This document shows, piece by piece, positions 16,622 through 25,069 of a DNA stretch of 43,844 bases. Within the stretch, counting starts at the first letter, position 1. Every line of letters starts with the position of its first letter. The notes below the pieces were generated by a model. The model was not told the DNA's origin, made no database searches, and worked only from the letters and a program-made list of their open reading frames with translations. Made by a program: the position numbers and the translations under genes. Source of the DNA: Candidatus Stackebrandtia excrementipullorum (lineage in GTDB: Bacteria; Actinomycetota; Actinomycetes; Mycobacteriales; Micromonosporaceae); assembly GCA_019113825.1 (NCBI GenBank), contig DXGR01000110.1, positions 1-43,844 on the forward strand, read 5' to 3'.

Positions 16622-17821
16622 TCATCGTGCCACTTTCGCAATGCGGTCGCGCGCCGCCTCCCGCGCCCACTTCTCCGCCGCGAGAACGTCATCGACGGTA
16701 CCCGGCGTGCCAAAGTCCGGGACCCGCTCCATAACCTCGCTGACGGTGTCGACGATCCCCAGAAAGGGAAGTTCTCCCCCGATGAACGCCGCGACGCACT
16801 CCTCGTTCGCGGCGTTGTAGACCGCGGGAAGACATCGCCCCGTCTTGCCCGCCTGTTTTGCCAGGTTGACTGCAGGGAACGCCTCGTCGTCCATCGGGAA
16901 CAGCTCCCATGTATGGGCTTTGGTCCAGTCGACGGCCGGCGCCACATCGGGCAATCGGTGTGGCCACACCAAGGCCTGAGCAATCGGCAGCCGCATGTCG
17001 GGAGGACTGATCTGCCCGATCGTCGAACCGTCCCGAAATTCCACCATCGAGTGGATGTACGACTGCGGGTGCAACATCACCTCGATGTCGTCGTAAGCGA
17101 TGTCGAAGAGTTCGTGCGCCTCGATCACCTCGAGGCTCTTGTTCACCATGGTCGCGCTGTTGATGGTGACGACCGGCCCCATGCTCCAGGTCGGATGGCG
17201 CAAAGCCTCTTCGACCGTGACCTCGCCAAGCTCTTTTCGGGGGCGGCCCCGAAAAGGTCCTCCCGTGGCGGTCAACACCAACCGCCGGACCTCGGCGGCG
17301 GTGCCCCCGTGCAAACACTGCGCCAAGGCGGAGTGTTCGCTGTCGACCGGTGTGATTTGCCCCGGCTTGGCCGCGGCGCGCACCAACGGGCCGCCGGCTA
17401 TCAAAGATTCCTTGTTCGCCAGTGCCAGAGTTCGACCGGCGTTCAACGCGGCGAGAGTCGGTTCCAGACCTATCGAGCCGGTCATACCGTTCAACACGAC
17501 GTCGCAGGGCCACTGAGCCAGTTCGGTCATGGCGCGCGGACCGGCGAGGATCTTGGGGATCCTGAATCGTCCCTGGGGGTACCCCTGTTTTTCGGCGGCG
17601 GTGTACAGGGCCAGCTGAATGTCTTCGGCCGCGGTGGCCTTGGCCACGGCGACGACCTCCACCCGGAGGGCGATGGCCTGTTCGGCCAGCAACTGTGGAT
17701 GGGACCCGCCTGCTCCGATACCGACCACTCGCATCGTGTCGGAGTTACGGTCGACGACGTCGATGGCCTGAGTGCCGATGGAGCCGGTCGACCCCAGGAT
17801 GACGATCTCGCGTTGACTCAC
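16622..17821 (-). CDS. dxr: 1-deoxy-D-xylulose 5-phosphate reductoisomerase
   Basis: A 399-residue DXR, which converts DXP to MEP with NADPH. The nucleotide-binding start IVILGSTGSIGTQAIDVV is intact, as are LNGMTGSIGLEPTL, ALANKESLIAGG and the metal/substrate site PVDSEHSALAQCL. ATGGPFRG, the flexible loop region TWSMG, NSATMVNKSLEVIEAHELF and the C-terminal helical domain (PAVYNAANEECVAAFI) are also intact. It starts with GTG at 17821 with GGAG a little upstream. It opens dxr-rseP-ispG; 42 nt separate it from purU, so the whole stretch may be one transcript. Confidence 0.97.
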   Translation of the reverse strand: MSQREIVILGSTGSIGTQAIDVVDRNSDTMRVVGIGAGGSHPQLLAEQAIALRVEVVAVAKATAAEDIQLALYTAAEKQGYPQGRFRIPKILAGPRAMTELAQWPCDVVLNGMTGSIGLEPTLAALNAGRTLALANKESLIAGGPLVRAAAKPGQITPVDSEHSALAQCLHGGTAAEVRRLVLTATGGPFRGRPRKELGEVTVEEALRHPTWSMGPVVTINSATMVNKSLEVIEAHELFDIAYDDIEVMLHPQSYIHSMVEFRDGSTIGQISPPDMRLPIAQALVWPHRLPDVAPAVDWTKAHTWELFPMDDEAFPAVNLAKQAGKTGRCLPAVYNAANEECVAAFIGGELPFLGIVDTVSEVMERVPDFGTPGTVDDVLAAEKWAREAARDRIAKVAR

Positions 17822-17863
17822 CGCGCCATTCTCCCTTACGCCGCGCTGCGGCCACCACGGTGG

Positions 17864-18709
17864 TTACCGGAATACGACGGTCCGGTCTTCGTTCAGCAGA
17901 ACCCTGTGCTCCAGGTGCCAGGACAGTCCCCGGGCCAACACGATCGACTCGAGGTCACGGCCCGCGGCCGCCAACCGTTCCGGCGCCATCGCATGGTCCA
18001 CTCGCGCCGTCTCCTGCTCGATGATCGGCCCCTCGTCCAGATCGGGAGTGACGTAATGAGCCGTGGCCCCGATTAGCTTGACACCCCGTTCGTACGCCTG
18101 GTGGTAGGGCTTCGCGCCTTTGAAACTCGGCAGGAACGAATGGTGAATGTTGATGATCTGTCCGGGAAGTTTTTCGCAAAACGAGTCCGAGAGGACCTGC
18201 ATGTAACGCGCCAGGACCACCACGTCGACCCGCTCGGCCGAGACGATGTCCAGCAGCTGCTGCTCCTGTTCGGCGCGGTTGGCGTCACCGACCGGAAGAT
18301 GCATGAACTCGACACCGCCGGCTTCGGTGATGTCGCTCAGATCGCGGTGATTCGACACCACCGACACCAGTTCGCCACGCAGCGACCCGGTGCGGAACCG
18401 ATAGAGCAGGTCGTTGAGGCAGTGGCCCTGCCGGGACGCCAGGACGAGCACTCTGGGTTTGACCGCAAGGTCGTGAAGCTGCCACTCCATTCGGTTGGCA
18501 CCCACCAGGTCGGCGAACTCGTTTCGCAGTTCGTCGAGCGGTAGGCGGGCGTGGAAGTGCACCCTCATGAAGAAGCGTCCGCTGCCCGGGTCGGAGAACT
18601 GTTGACTGTCGAGGATGTTCCCGTCGCGTTCGGCGAGAAAACCGGAAACGGCGTACACGACGCCGACACGGTCCGGGCACGACAGGGTTAGCGCGTACTC
18701 TCCGGTCAT
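17864..18709 (-). CDS. purU: Formyltetrahydrofolate deformylase
   Basis: A 281-residue PurU, which hydrolyses 10-formyl-THF to formate and THF. An N-terminal ACT domain (YALTLSCPDRVGVVYAVSGFLAERDGNILD) precedes the formyltransferase-type catalytic domain. The typical KPRVLVLASRQGHCLNDLL, VVSNHRDL, ARYMQVLS and the catalytic stretch INIHHSFLPSFKGAKPYHQAY with DLDEGPIIEQE are intact. The ATG at 18709 has GAGGA 10 nt upstream; a GTG at 18730 is possible. It precedes dxr on the same strand. Confidence 0.96.
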   Translation of the reverse strand: MTGEYALTLSCPDRVGVVYAVSGFLAERDGNILDSQQFSDPGSGRFFMRVHFHARLPLDELRNEFADLVGANRMEWQLHDLAVKPRVLVLASRQGHCLNDLLYRFRTGSLRGELVSVVSNHRDLSDITEAGGVEFMHLPVGDANRAEQEQQLLDIVSAERVDVVVLARYMQVLSDSFCEKLPGQIINIHHSFLPSFKGAKPYHQAYERGVKLIGATAHYVTPDLDEGPIIEQETARVDHAMAPERLAAAGRDLESIVLARGLSWHLEHRVLLNEDRTVVFR

Positions 18710-18884
18710 TCGATCATTATCCTCACTCACCGGGACGGATGCGTTACCGTGCGGTCGCCGACCGGGTCGTCGGGTCACGAGTTTTACAGTACCCATCGTT
18801 ATCAGGGTGTCTCGGCACATCGGGGCCATGACAAGCGGTGCGACCCCCACATGTGTGGCTCAGCCGGTTTGCGCGGTTGTTCGT

Positions 18885-21047
18885 TCACCGGCTCGCGCCG
18901 ACGTGGTCACCTTTGGCCGCCGGGAGCTCGGGTCCCCCCTCCTTGACGCCGTAACGCGCGTAGAAGCGGCGGAGAAAAGCCGGGGCCCACCAGTTCGCAC
19001 GTCCCATCACGCGCATGGTGGCGGGGACCAACAGCATGCGAACCAACGTCGCGTCGATAAAGATGGCCACGGCCATGCCCACACCGATCATCTTCAGGAA
19101 CATGATCCCGCCGGCGGCGAAACCGGCGACGACCACGATCAGAAGCAGTGCGGCCGAAGAGATGATTCCGCCGGTGCGCTGAAGCCCGGTCAGCACCGCG
19201 GTCGTGTTGTCGTGTGTCCGGTCCCATTCCTCGCGTACACGCGACAGGAGGAAAACCTCGTAGTCCGTCGACAGCCCGAAAAGCAACACGACCATGAGCA
19301 GGAGGTTCGACGGCTCCAGGTACCCGGTCGGGGTGAAGCCCAGCAGCTCGGCAAAGTGGCCGTCCTGGAATATCCACACGACGACCCCGAAAGAGGCTCC
19401 GATCGAGATGATGTTCATCAGAACCGCCTTGATCGGCAGGAGCACCGACCCGAACGCCAGGAAGAGAAGGATCAACGTCACCAGGCAGACATAGAGCGCC
19501 AACCAGGGCAACCGTTCCGAGATGTCGGAAAACTGATCGTTGAGGTGGGCCGGCATTCCCGTCACGGCGACCTGGGTGCCAGCGGCCTCGAGCCCGGAGA
19601 TGTCGGTGGCCAGTTCCCGAGCATGGCTGCTGTGCGGTTCGACATCGAAGCCCACTCGCAGCACGGCGGCGTCATCCGATGCCGCTATCGGCAGCACGGA
19701 GTCGACGTGTTCCATGGCTTCGATGTCGGCGACGAATTCTTTGGTGGTCGCCTCGTCTGTACCGGTGACCAACACGTCAAGACTGTTCTGGTCGCCGCCG
19801 GGAAACTCCTCTTTCAAGCGTTCGCTGACGACACGGCTTTCGGTTCCGGTGGGCAGTACGGTTTCGTCCACCGCGCCGAAGGACGCGTGGAGAAACGGTG
19901 TGGCCAGCCCCACCAAAACGGCCACAGACAAGACCATGAACATGACGGGGCGCTTCATTACGGCGCGGCCGACCCTTGCCCAGAAGCCGTTCTCGTCGAG
20001 CCCGCGAGCTGCGTCGCGTCGCCGCCACGGCATTCGCACGGCGTCTACCCGTGTTCCCAGGACGGCCAGGAGCGCGGGAAGCACCGACATCGAGCCGAGC
20101 ATGGCGACCCCGACGGCCGACATGCCCCCGTAGGCGATGCCGTGCAGGAAGGGAAGCGGAAACAGCAGAAGTCCGGCCAACGCGATGACAATGGTGAGTC
20201 CGGAAACCATGACGGTGCGTCCCGCCGTGGTCATCGTGCGGACGACCACGTCTTCGATGGCGCGGCCGACAGCCAGCTCCTCCCGGAACCGGCTGACCAC
20301 AAAGAGCGCGTAATCGATGGCCAGTCCCAGGCCGATGATGGTGATGACGTTGATGGCGAAAACCGAGACGTCGGTGACCTGAGTGAGCAGCCGCGTGATG
20401 ATGAAGCCGCCCATGATCGCGATGACACCGATGAGCAGTGGCATCATCGCGGCCACGAGACTGCCGAAGATGACGATCATGAGCAACAGCAGTATCGGCA
20501 GAGTGAACATCTCGACGGTGATGATGTCCTGCTGAGTTTGGGTGTTGACGTCGTCGAATATTGCCGAGAAGCCTCCCACGGACGTGGTCAGTCCGTCGGC
20601 GTCCAAATATGGTTTCAGCGCCGTGTACTGCTCCGAACGTTCGGCGTCGTCTTCACCGGTCAACGTGATAGCCGCATAGGTGGCGCGCCCGTCGTCCGAC
20701 ACAAAGGCGGGGCTTCCGGTGTCGTAATACGACGCGACCGATTCCACATCGGCACGAGCCCTCACGTCATCCAGAATGTCGGTCACGGCGGCGGTGAACT
20801 CGGGATCGTTGACGTCCGCGGCGTCGGACTCGTACAGCACGACCACGTCGACGGCCTGCCGGCCGAATTCGTCCACTATTTTCTGCTCGGCTTGCTGGCT
20901 GGGACTGTCCGGGTTGTAGAAGCCCCCGTCCGACAGCGAGTCGAACACACCGGCGCCCCATGTGCCACCGATGACTACGACGGCGACGGCGACCGCCAGC
21001 ACCGCCCATCGGAACCGGGTGACAACCCGCCCCCACCATGCGAACAC
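18885..21047 (-). CDS. MMPL/RND-family transporter
   Basis: About 720 residues with the MmpL layout. A first TM (WAVLAVAVAVVVIGGTWGAG) precedes a periplasmic-type domain. A five- or six-TM bundle follows (with IIGLGLAIDYALFVVSRFREEL), then a second extracytoplasmic domain and a second bundle (LLFGLSTDYEVFLLSRVREEW). The DY pairs in the two bundles are the proton-relay residues typical of the family. GTG at 21047 is chosen since AAGGAG is 9 nt upstream; the ATG at 21056 directly abuts that site. It diverges from a TetR gene with a large palindrome between them, so TetR-controlled export of a lipid or drug is likely. Confidence 0.93.
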   Translation of the reverse strand: MFAWWGRVVTRFRWAVLAVAVAVVVIGGTWGAGVFDSLSDGGFYNPDSPSQQAEQKIVDEFGRQAVDVVVLYESDAADVNDPEFTAAVTDILDDVRARADVESVASYYDTGSPAFVSDDGRATYAAITLTGEDDAERSEQYTALKPYLDADGLTTSVGGFSAIFDDVNTQTQQDIITVEMFTLPILLLLMIVIFGSLVAAMMPLLIGVIAIMGGFIITRLLTQVTDVSVFAINVITIIGLGLAIDYALFVVSRFREELAVGRAIEDVVVRTMTTAGRTVMVSGLTIVIALAGLLLFPLPFLHGIAYGGMSAVGVAMLGSMSVLPALLAVLGTRVDAVRMPWRRRDAARGLDENGFWARVGRAVMKRPVMFMVLSVAVLVGLATPFLHASFGAVDETVLPTGTESRVVSERLKEEFPGGDQNSLDVLVTGTDEATTKEFVADIEAMEHVDSVLPIAASDDAAVLRVGFDVEPHSSHARELATDISGLEAAGTQVAVTGMPAHLNDQFSDISERLPWLALYVCLVTLILLFLAFGSVLLPIKAVLMNIISIGASFGVVVWIFQDGHFAELLGFTPTGYLEPSNLLLMVVLLFGLSTDYEVFLLSRVREEWDRTHDNTTAVLTGLQRTGGIISSAALLLIVVVAGFAAGGIMFLKMIGVGMAVAIFIDATLVRMLLVPATMRVMGRANWWAPAFLRRFYARYGVKEGGPELPAAKGDHVGASR

Positions 21048-21083
21048 CGGGACCATCTCCTTGACGGATATACGATGAAAGAC

Positions 21084-21133
21084 TCACATCGAATGTGAAC
21101 GCCGTTAACTATTGCTAACGGCGTTCACGTTCG
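21084..21133. promoter_or_regulatory. Large palindromic operator between MMPL and TetR genes
   Basis: GTGAACGCCGTTA (21095-21107) and TAACGGCGTTCAC (21116-21128) are exact reverse complements around an 8-nt AT-rich spacer. With one mismatch the arms extend to 18 bp (21090-21133). A second small palindrome, TCACAT-CGA-ATGTGA (21084-21098), overlaps its left edge. The site sits in the divergent promoter region, the expected place for TetR binding. Confidence 0.85.
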
Positions 21134-21168
21134 CAAGTCGATCTGCGCATCCGAGGTGGAAAAAACCC

Positions 21169-21942
21169 GTGTCATCCATCACAGGTCCTCCCACGCGACG
21201 CGAGAAAAACCGCATCGCCACTCAAGCCGATATCAAGGCGACCGCCCGGGACCTGCTCATCGAGACCGGGCCCGCCGGCGTATCACTGCGAGAGATCGCG
21301 CGAAGACTCAACATGTCGGCGCCGGCCATCTACCGTTATTACGACGGTCTCGAGTCACTCTTGTCGGCATTGTGTGTGGACCTGTATACCGAACTCAGGG
21401 AAACCCTGTTGAACGACATGGACGCGCACCCGCCCGAAGACCTGTTGGACCGGGTGCTCACGGCCGCGCGAAGCTTCCGGCGATGGGCGGTCACACATCA
21501 GGCCGAATTCATCTTCATGTTCGCCAGTCGCGCGCCGGGCGCGGTCATCACCCATCAAGGCGATACCGCAGCGGTCCTGGACCCCGACACCGAGCCGTAC
21601 CGTTCCATGTTGGCGTTCAGCAACGTCTTCGGCAACGTTTTCAACCGGATTTATCACCAGAGCGACCAAGAGCGCGGCTATCCGCTCCACACACCGCGAA
21701 TCCCACGTTTGTCACCGGGGCTCCGCGACGAGATCCACCGCTGCAGCGAAGCCATCGGCATCAAAGACATGCCCATTGAGTTCGCCTATACGTTCCATTC
21801 CTTCTGGATCAGACTGTACGGCCTCGTGTCCATGGAGGTTTTCGGTCAGCTTCCCGTCATTCGACATGCCGGCGACCTACTGGAGGCGGAGCTACAGGAC
21901 ATGGCCGACCATTTCGGCGTCGACCTGTCCGCGCGGAGTTGA
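21169..21942 (+). CDS. TetR family transcriptional regulator (WHG-type C-terminal domain)
   Basis: A 257-residue repressor. The N-terminal HTH is typical: RIATQADIKATARDLLIETG, VSLREIARRLNMSAPAIYRYYDGLESLLSAL. The C-terminal ligand domain carries FAYTFHSFWIRLYGLVSMEVFG, the pattern of the WHG/TetR_C_33 group. The GTG at 21169 has GAGGTGG 9 nt upstream. An in-frame start inside the operator (21112) is unlikely because translation would begin within the palindrome. It most likely represses itself and the divergent MMPL gene through the 21090-21133 operator. A strong hairpin follows the stop. Confidence 0.93.
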   Translation: MSSITGPPTRREKNRIATQADIKATARDLLIETGPAGVSLREIARRLNMSAPAIYRYYDGLESLLSALCVDLYTELRETLLNDMDAHPPEDLLDRVLTAARSFRRWAVTHQAEFIFMFASRAPGAVITHQGDTAAVLDPDTEPYRSMLAFSNVFGNVFNRIYHQSDQERGYPLHTPRIPRLSPGLRDEIHRCSEAIGIKDMPIEFAYTFHSFWIRLYGLVSMEVFGQLPVIRHAGDLLEAELQDMADHFGVDLSARS

Positions 21943-21948
21943 CCGTGC

Positions 21949-21978
21949 GTTGGACGCCGTGTCCGGACGGCGTCCAAC
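21949..21978. terminator. Terminator hairpin between tetR and the convergent lipoprotein gene
   Basis: GTTGGACGCCG and CGGCGTCCAAC form a perfect 11-bp stem with an 8-nt loop, 6 nt after the TetR stop and 8 nt after the convergent lipoprotein stop. No T-run on either side. Probably bidirectional. Confidence 0.75.
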
Positions 21979-21986
21979 CCCGTGGT

Positions 21987-22631
21987 TTAGGCTTCGGCCT
22001 CCACGATGAGCCACCCCGCCGATGCCGAGTCAGAACACAGATGAATCCATACGAGGCTGTCGGCGGTACGCACCACATAGGTGATGGTCGGCTCGTTGTA
22101 GATGTCACCCCACCCGGCCACGTATGCGCGTCGGGTCTCGTCGTCGATGTCGGCCAGGATGTCCGCCGGAATTTTGGAATCCGCAATCTGGACACCACCG
22201 GCCTCGGTGATCGCGTCATCGACAAGTTTCTTCAACTCAATGGATGAAAAGTTCTCCCCGTCGGCGGCGTGAATGATCGACTGGTAGGTCGTGCCCTCAA
22301 CCCAGTGGAGATCCTTGCCGGTCCAGAACGGGATCCTGCCGTAGTCGTCGATGGGAATGTCCCGGTTCGGGTTGGCGTAACCGTCGGGAATATCGAAGTA
22401 CGGGAAATCACCGGTCAATGCGTCCGCCACCGGAACCGACTCCAAATCGAATTCGGCCTCTTCCGCGGACGGCTCCTCGCTGGGGGACTCTTCGGCCTCC
22501 AGGGCGGCCGAAGACGTCTTTTCGGCGGCGTCGGCGCCACCGTTGGGTGCCTTCGACGGGGGCGACAACGTGCAACCGGCGAGACCGGCGGCAAGTACCA
22601 ACGCCACAAAAGGACGAGCGATCGTTTTCAT
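21987..22631 (-). CDS. Lipoprotein of unknown function
   Basis: A 214-residue lipoprotein. The signal peptide MKTIARPFVALVLAAGLAGC ends in a lipobox (LAGC, Cys 20). An acidic Ser/Glu/Ala-rich linker follows (about residues 30-65). The folded domain has FPYFDIPDGYANPNRDIPIDDYG, FWTGKDLHWVEGTTYQSII, ELKKLVDDAITEAGGVQI and a C-terminal beta region (YVVRTADSLVWIHLCSD). The FP-F-P-G opening plus a TYQ/EG strand resembles the N-terminal module of some OmpA-family lipoproteins, but no OmpA domain follows here. That resemblance is from memory and weak. The ATG at 22631 lacks a strong ribosome site. Confidence 0.72.
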   Translation of the reverse strand: MKTIARPFVALVLAAGLAGCTLSPPSKAPNGGADAAEKTSSAALEAEESPSEEPSAEEAEFDLESVPVADALTGDFPYFDIPDGYANPNRDIPIDDYGRIPFWTGKDLHWVEGTTYQSIIHAADGENFSSIELKKLVDDAITEAGGVQIADSKIPADILADIDDETRRAYVAGWGDIYNEPTITYVVRTADSLVWIHLCSDSASAGWLIVEAEA

Positions 22632-22830
22632 CTGCGGATATCCAGGCACGACGTTCCTCTCGGGATCACGGGGGCTGTGACAGGGCGATGCCACCGTATG
22701 TTGCCGTGTCCAAACCCTTTCCACCACATGACACCCGTCCACCAGCGGAAACACCTTTAGGCATGGCTGAACGGCCATCCAAATATGTCCTGTACGGCAG
22801 AAGAATCCAGCGCAACGATCAAGCCGCGAG

Positions 22831-22854
22831 GCGGTGACGGGTTCGCCTGTCACC
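22831..22854 (-). terminator. Candidate terminator hairpin after the MBL-Rieske gene
   Basis: CGGTGACGGG and CCTGTCACCG pair over ten positions around a 4-nt loop (TTCG on the plus strand). On the minus strand one of these pairs becomes an A-C mismatch. It lies about 20 nt downstream of the minus-strand gene stop. No T-run. Confidence 0.55.
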
Positions 22855-22874
22855 GTTGCCCTCACGGTAATCGC

Positions 22875-24422
22875 CTACTCAGAACGTTCCGCCCGAATAT
22901 CATGCCCGACGCTGGTGAGGCACTTGCCCGTCTCCAGGTTCCATTTCCAGCCGTGCATCTGGCAGGTCAGCACACCGTCCTCGATCTTCCCGAAACGCGA
23001 AAGGTCCGCCTTCAAATGCGGACACCGACGCTGCACGGTCCAGTCGGACAGCCGAATGTTCTCCTCGTCGGGTTTTTGCTCGGCGTACCAGCCTTCGGCG
23101 TAGTTAAGCCGTTCCTCCGACAGACACTTGAAAAACGTGTACACGAACTCGTTGTACTGGCCGATGCGTGCCGCCGAGAACCTGCAGGACAGGAACAGCG
23201 AGTTAACCCAGTCGATCTCGTCGATGTGCAACAGGTGCTCAACCAGTCGACGCTCCGTTGTGAACCGATAACGGCATTTTTCGCCGTCATAACGACGAAT
23301 CTCTCGCTCGACGAAATCGAAGAGGACCGATTCCACAACCTCATCGGAGTCTGCTGCCGTCAAATCGAAACGCACCGGTCCTCCGATGCCGTCGGCGATG
23401 AACTCCGCCTCTGACATCAACGGTTCAAACCGACGTTTGATCTCGGCGAAGACATCGACCTCGGGATGTTCCCAGGAACGTTTCGCTGCTTCGATGACCG
23501 GGCGCTGCCGCTCCTGATACCGGCGGAGATACGCCTCCTTGTCGGCGAAAAACTCTCGCACGTCGTCAACCGGCTGAACAACCCGACAACCGTCCAAAGT
23601 GACATCAGCTACCGTGCCCGGCAATAGGGTCACGGTGTTGTCATGCCCCTGTTCGGCAAGGTAATCGGCATAAACCTGCTGGTCGGGGAAGATATTCCCC
23701 TCATCACCGAAAATATCGTTGAACTGCCACAGCGCGTCGTCCAGGAAACAAGGCGGTCCGGCGATCGGGAACACATGCGACGCCTTACCGTCGTCGATAT
23801 AGCGGAGCGAACGATCGAACTGACGATCACGCTTCTGCTTCCCGAAAGCCCGCTTCGCAGCCTCGGGCAACTGGTACACCATCGGATACCAGATCGCGCC
23901 GGAGAACTGGAGAAGGTGCGCATGGATCTGCCCCAGCTTGGTGAACTCGGAAAGGTCCGTGGGACGGGCGTCGTTCTGATTGAGCAGACGTACTCCGTCC
24001 GCGTCCTCCACCCAGATCGACGAGTCGCCGATTGGACCGTCCGTCGGGGACGTCAACGACTGGATCATCACCTTGACACCGCCGGGAAGCTCGGTCACCT
24101 CACCCGAAACGGTGTGAATGAATTTCGTGAACCCCAAGGCGCGAAGCTCGTCTTCCAACTCGCTGGTCGGGTACTCCGGCAACAGAACCGTCGTCTCCTT
24201 GGAGATGTTCTCGCGTAGGTTCTGTTCGTCGAAGTGATCCCGGTGCAGGTGCGACACGTACAGGTAGTCACACCGGCCCAAAGCCTTCCAGTCCAACCCG
24301 GAGTTGTCGGGAAAAGGGAACCACGAAGCAAAATACGCCGGATTCACCCACGGATCGCACAGTATGCTGCCCGCCGCAGTCTCAATCAGCATGCTCGCAT
24401 GCCCGCAACCTGTGATCCGCAC
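22875..24422 (-). CDS. MBL-fold hydrolase fused to a C-terminal Rieske [2Fe-2S] domain
   Basis: A 515-residue protein. The N-terminal ~250 residues are a UlaG-like metallo-beta-lactamase fold: GHASMLIETAAGSILCDPW, the metal motif HLHRDH at 58-63, and LLNQNDARPTD. A helical middle follows. The C-terminus holds a complete Rieske pair, CPH at 467-469 and CQMHGW starting at 487, so Cys467/His469 and Cys487/His490 would bind a 2Fe-2S cluster. CMP-sialic acid hydroxylase combines the same two folds, but as I recall it has the Rieske domain first; here it is last. The reaction is unknown; a Rieske-dependent oxygenation or electron transfer is inferred. It starts with GTG and diverges from the DUF2631 gene. 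Confidence 0.88.
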   Translation of the reverse strand: MRITGCGHASMLIETAAGSILCDPWVNPAYFASWFPFPDNSGLDWKALGRCDYLYVSHLHRDHFDEQNLRENISKETTVLLPEYPTSELEDELRALGFTKFIHTVSGEVTELPGGVKVMIQSLTSPTDGPIGDSSIWVEDADGVRLLNQNDARPTDLSEFTKLGQIHAHLLQFSGAIWYPMVYQLPEAAKRAFGKQKRDRQFDRSLRYIDDGKASHVFPIAGPPCFLDDALWQFNDIFGDEGNIFPDQQVYADYLAEQGHDNTVTLLPGTVADVTLDGCRVVQPVDDVREFFADKEAYLRRYQERQRPVIEAAKRSWEHPEVDVFAEIKRRFEPLMSEAEFIADGIGGPVRFDLTAADSDEVVESVLFDFVEREIRRYDGEKCRYRFTTERRLVEHLLHIDEIDWVNSLFLSCRFSAARIGQYNEFVYTFFKCLSEERLNYAEGWYAEQKPDEENIRLSDWTVQRRCPHLKADLSRFGKIEDGVLTCQMHGWKWNLETGKCLTSVGHDIRAERSE

Positions 24423-24638
24423 GTCAGCCTCGCCCTTTCGGTCCTTGCTTCCTAGTTACCGGTTCGTTCACCGGTTTCGATGTACCGAACCCACCCCGGG
24501 AGCCGATCAACCCGCCGCAACAAGAAGACCCTACCCCTTGTCCCGGTTGAACCCAGGTCGAGACGAAACTACCGCAGGCGCATGCGAGACTAGCTGTGAG
24601 CCCATAATGATCAACCGCTCGAAAGGTCGGAGACTCCA

Positions 24639-24863
24639 GTGGCAGGTCATGACGAACCGGTGACGTCACCGGACCAACGCAAACCCACCAACCGCAAGGT
24701 CACCTACACCGTGGGGATCGCGGCGATCATCACGATGCTGGCCTACCTCTTCGGAAATCATCAGGGTGCCGTCGAGGACCTGTGGCTGATCGGATTCGCG
24801 GTCGTCATCGCCCTCGGCCTGATCGCCGATTGGGTCCTCGTACGTAACGGCCTTCGCGAATAA
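24639..24863 (+). CDS. DUF2631 small membrane protein
   Basis: A 74-residue protein matching the actinobacterial DUF2631 family, whose members begin MAGHDEPVTSPDQRKPTNRK as here. Two TM segments follow: VGIAAIITMLAYLFG and LWLIGFAVVIALGLIADWVLV. The GTG at 24639 has GGAG about 7 nt upstream. The function is unknown. It sits between the MEP/protease block and the rlmN block, as its relatives do. A perfect 18-bp hairpin follows. Confidence 0.85.
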   Translation: MAGHDEPVTSPDQRKPTNRKVTYTVGIAAIITMLAYLFGNHQGAVEDLWLIGFAVVIALGLIADWVLVRNGLRE

Positions 24864-24921
24864 CCCCTTCAAACCTGGTGCGCGTCGTCGCCCCGATCGA
24901 CGTGGACACCGCCAGAACACG

Positions 24922-24962
24922 AGCCAAACGCTCGGCCGTACTTCACGGCCGAGCGTTTGGCT
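24922..24962. terminator. Perfect 18-bp stem terminator, probably bidirectional
   Basis: AGCCAAACGCTCGGCCGT (24922-24939) pairs exactly with ACGGCCGAGCGTTTGGCT (24945-24962) around a 5-nt loop. It separates the convergent DUF2631 and DivIVA-like genes. The outer part of each arm holds AAA or TTT, but no free T-run follows. Confidence 0.85.
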
Positions 24963-24996
24963 TAGTCGATACAGTCATCCCGATTACCAAACGAGA

Positions 24997-25039
24997 CGGC
25001 GGCTGCGATGCCCGGTAAACCAGGACACCACAGCCGCCG
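24997..25039 (-). terminator. Candidate hairpin after the DivIVA-like gene
   Basis: CGGCGGCTG (24997-25005) and CAGCCGCCG (25031-25039) pair perfectly around a 25-nt loop that itself contains short pairing segments. It lies 30 nt past the stop of the minus-strand DivIVA-like gene. Confidence 0.5.
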
Positions 25040-25069
25040 GAAGCACTCACCGACTCGTCGTCGGCGGGT

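Noticed and set aside
16187-18076. 629-codon open frame on the plus strand
   Set aside because: It lies antisense to rseP, dxr and purU, all of which have intact family motifs; the translated product is low in hydrophobic structure and rich in R, H and D as expected for a shadow frame.
18615-21098. 827-codon open frame on the plus strand
   Set aside because: It mirrors the MMPL gene on the opposite strand, which has clear transporter motifs and a ribosome site.
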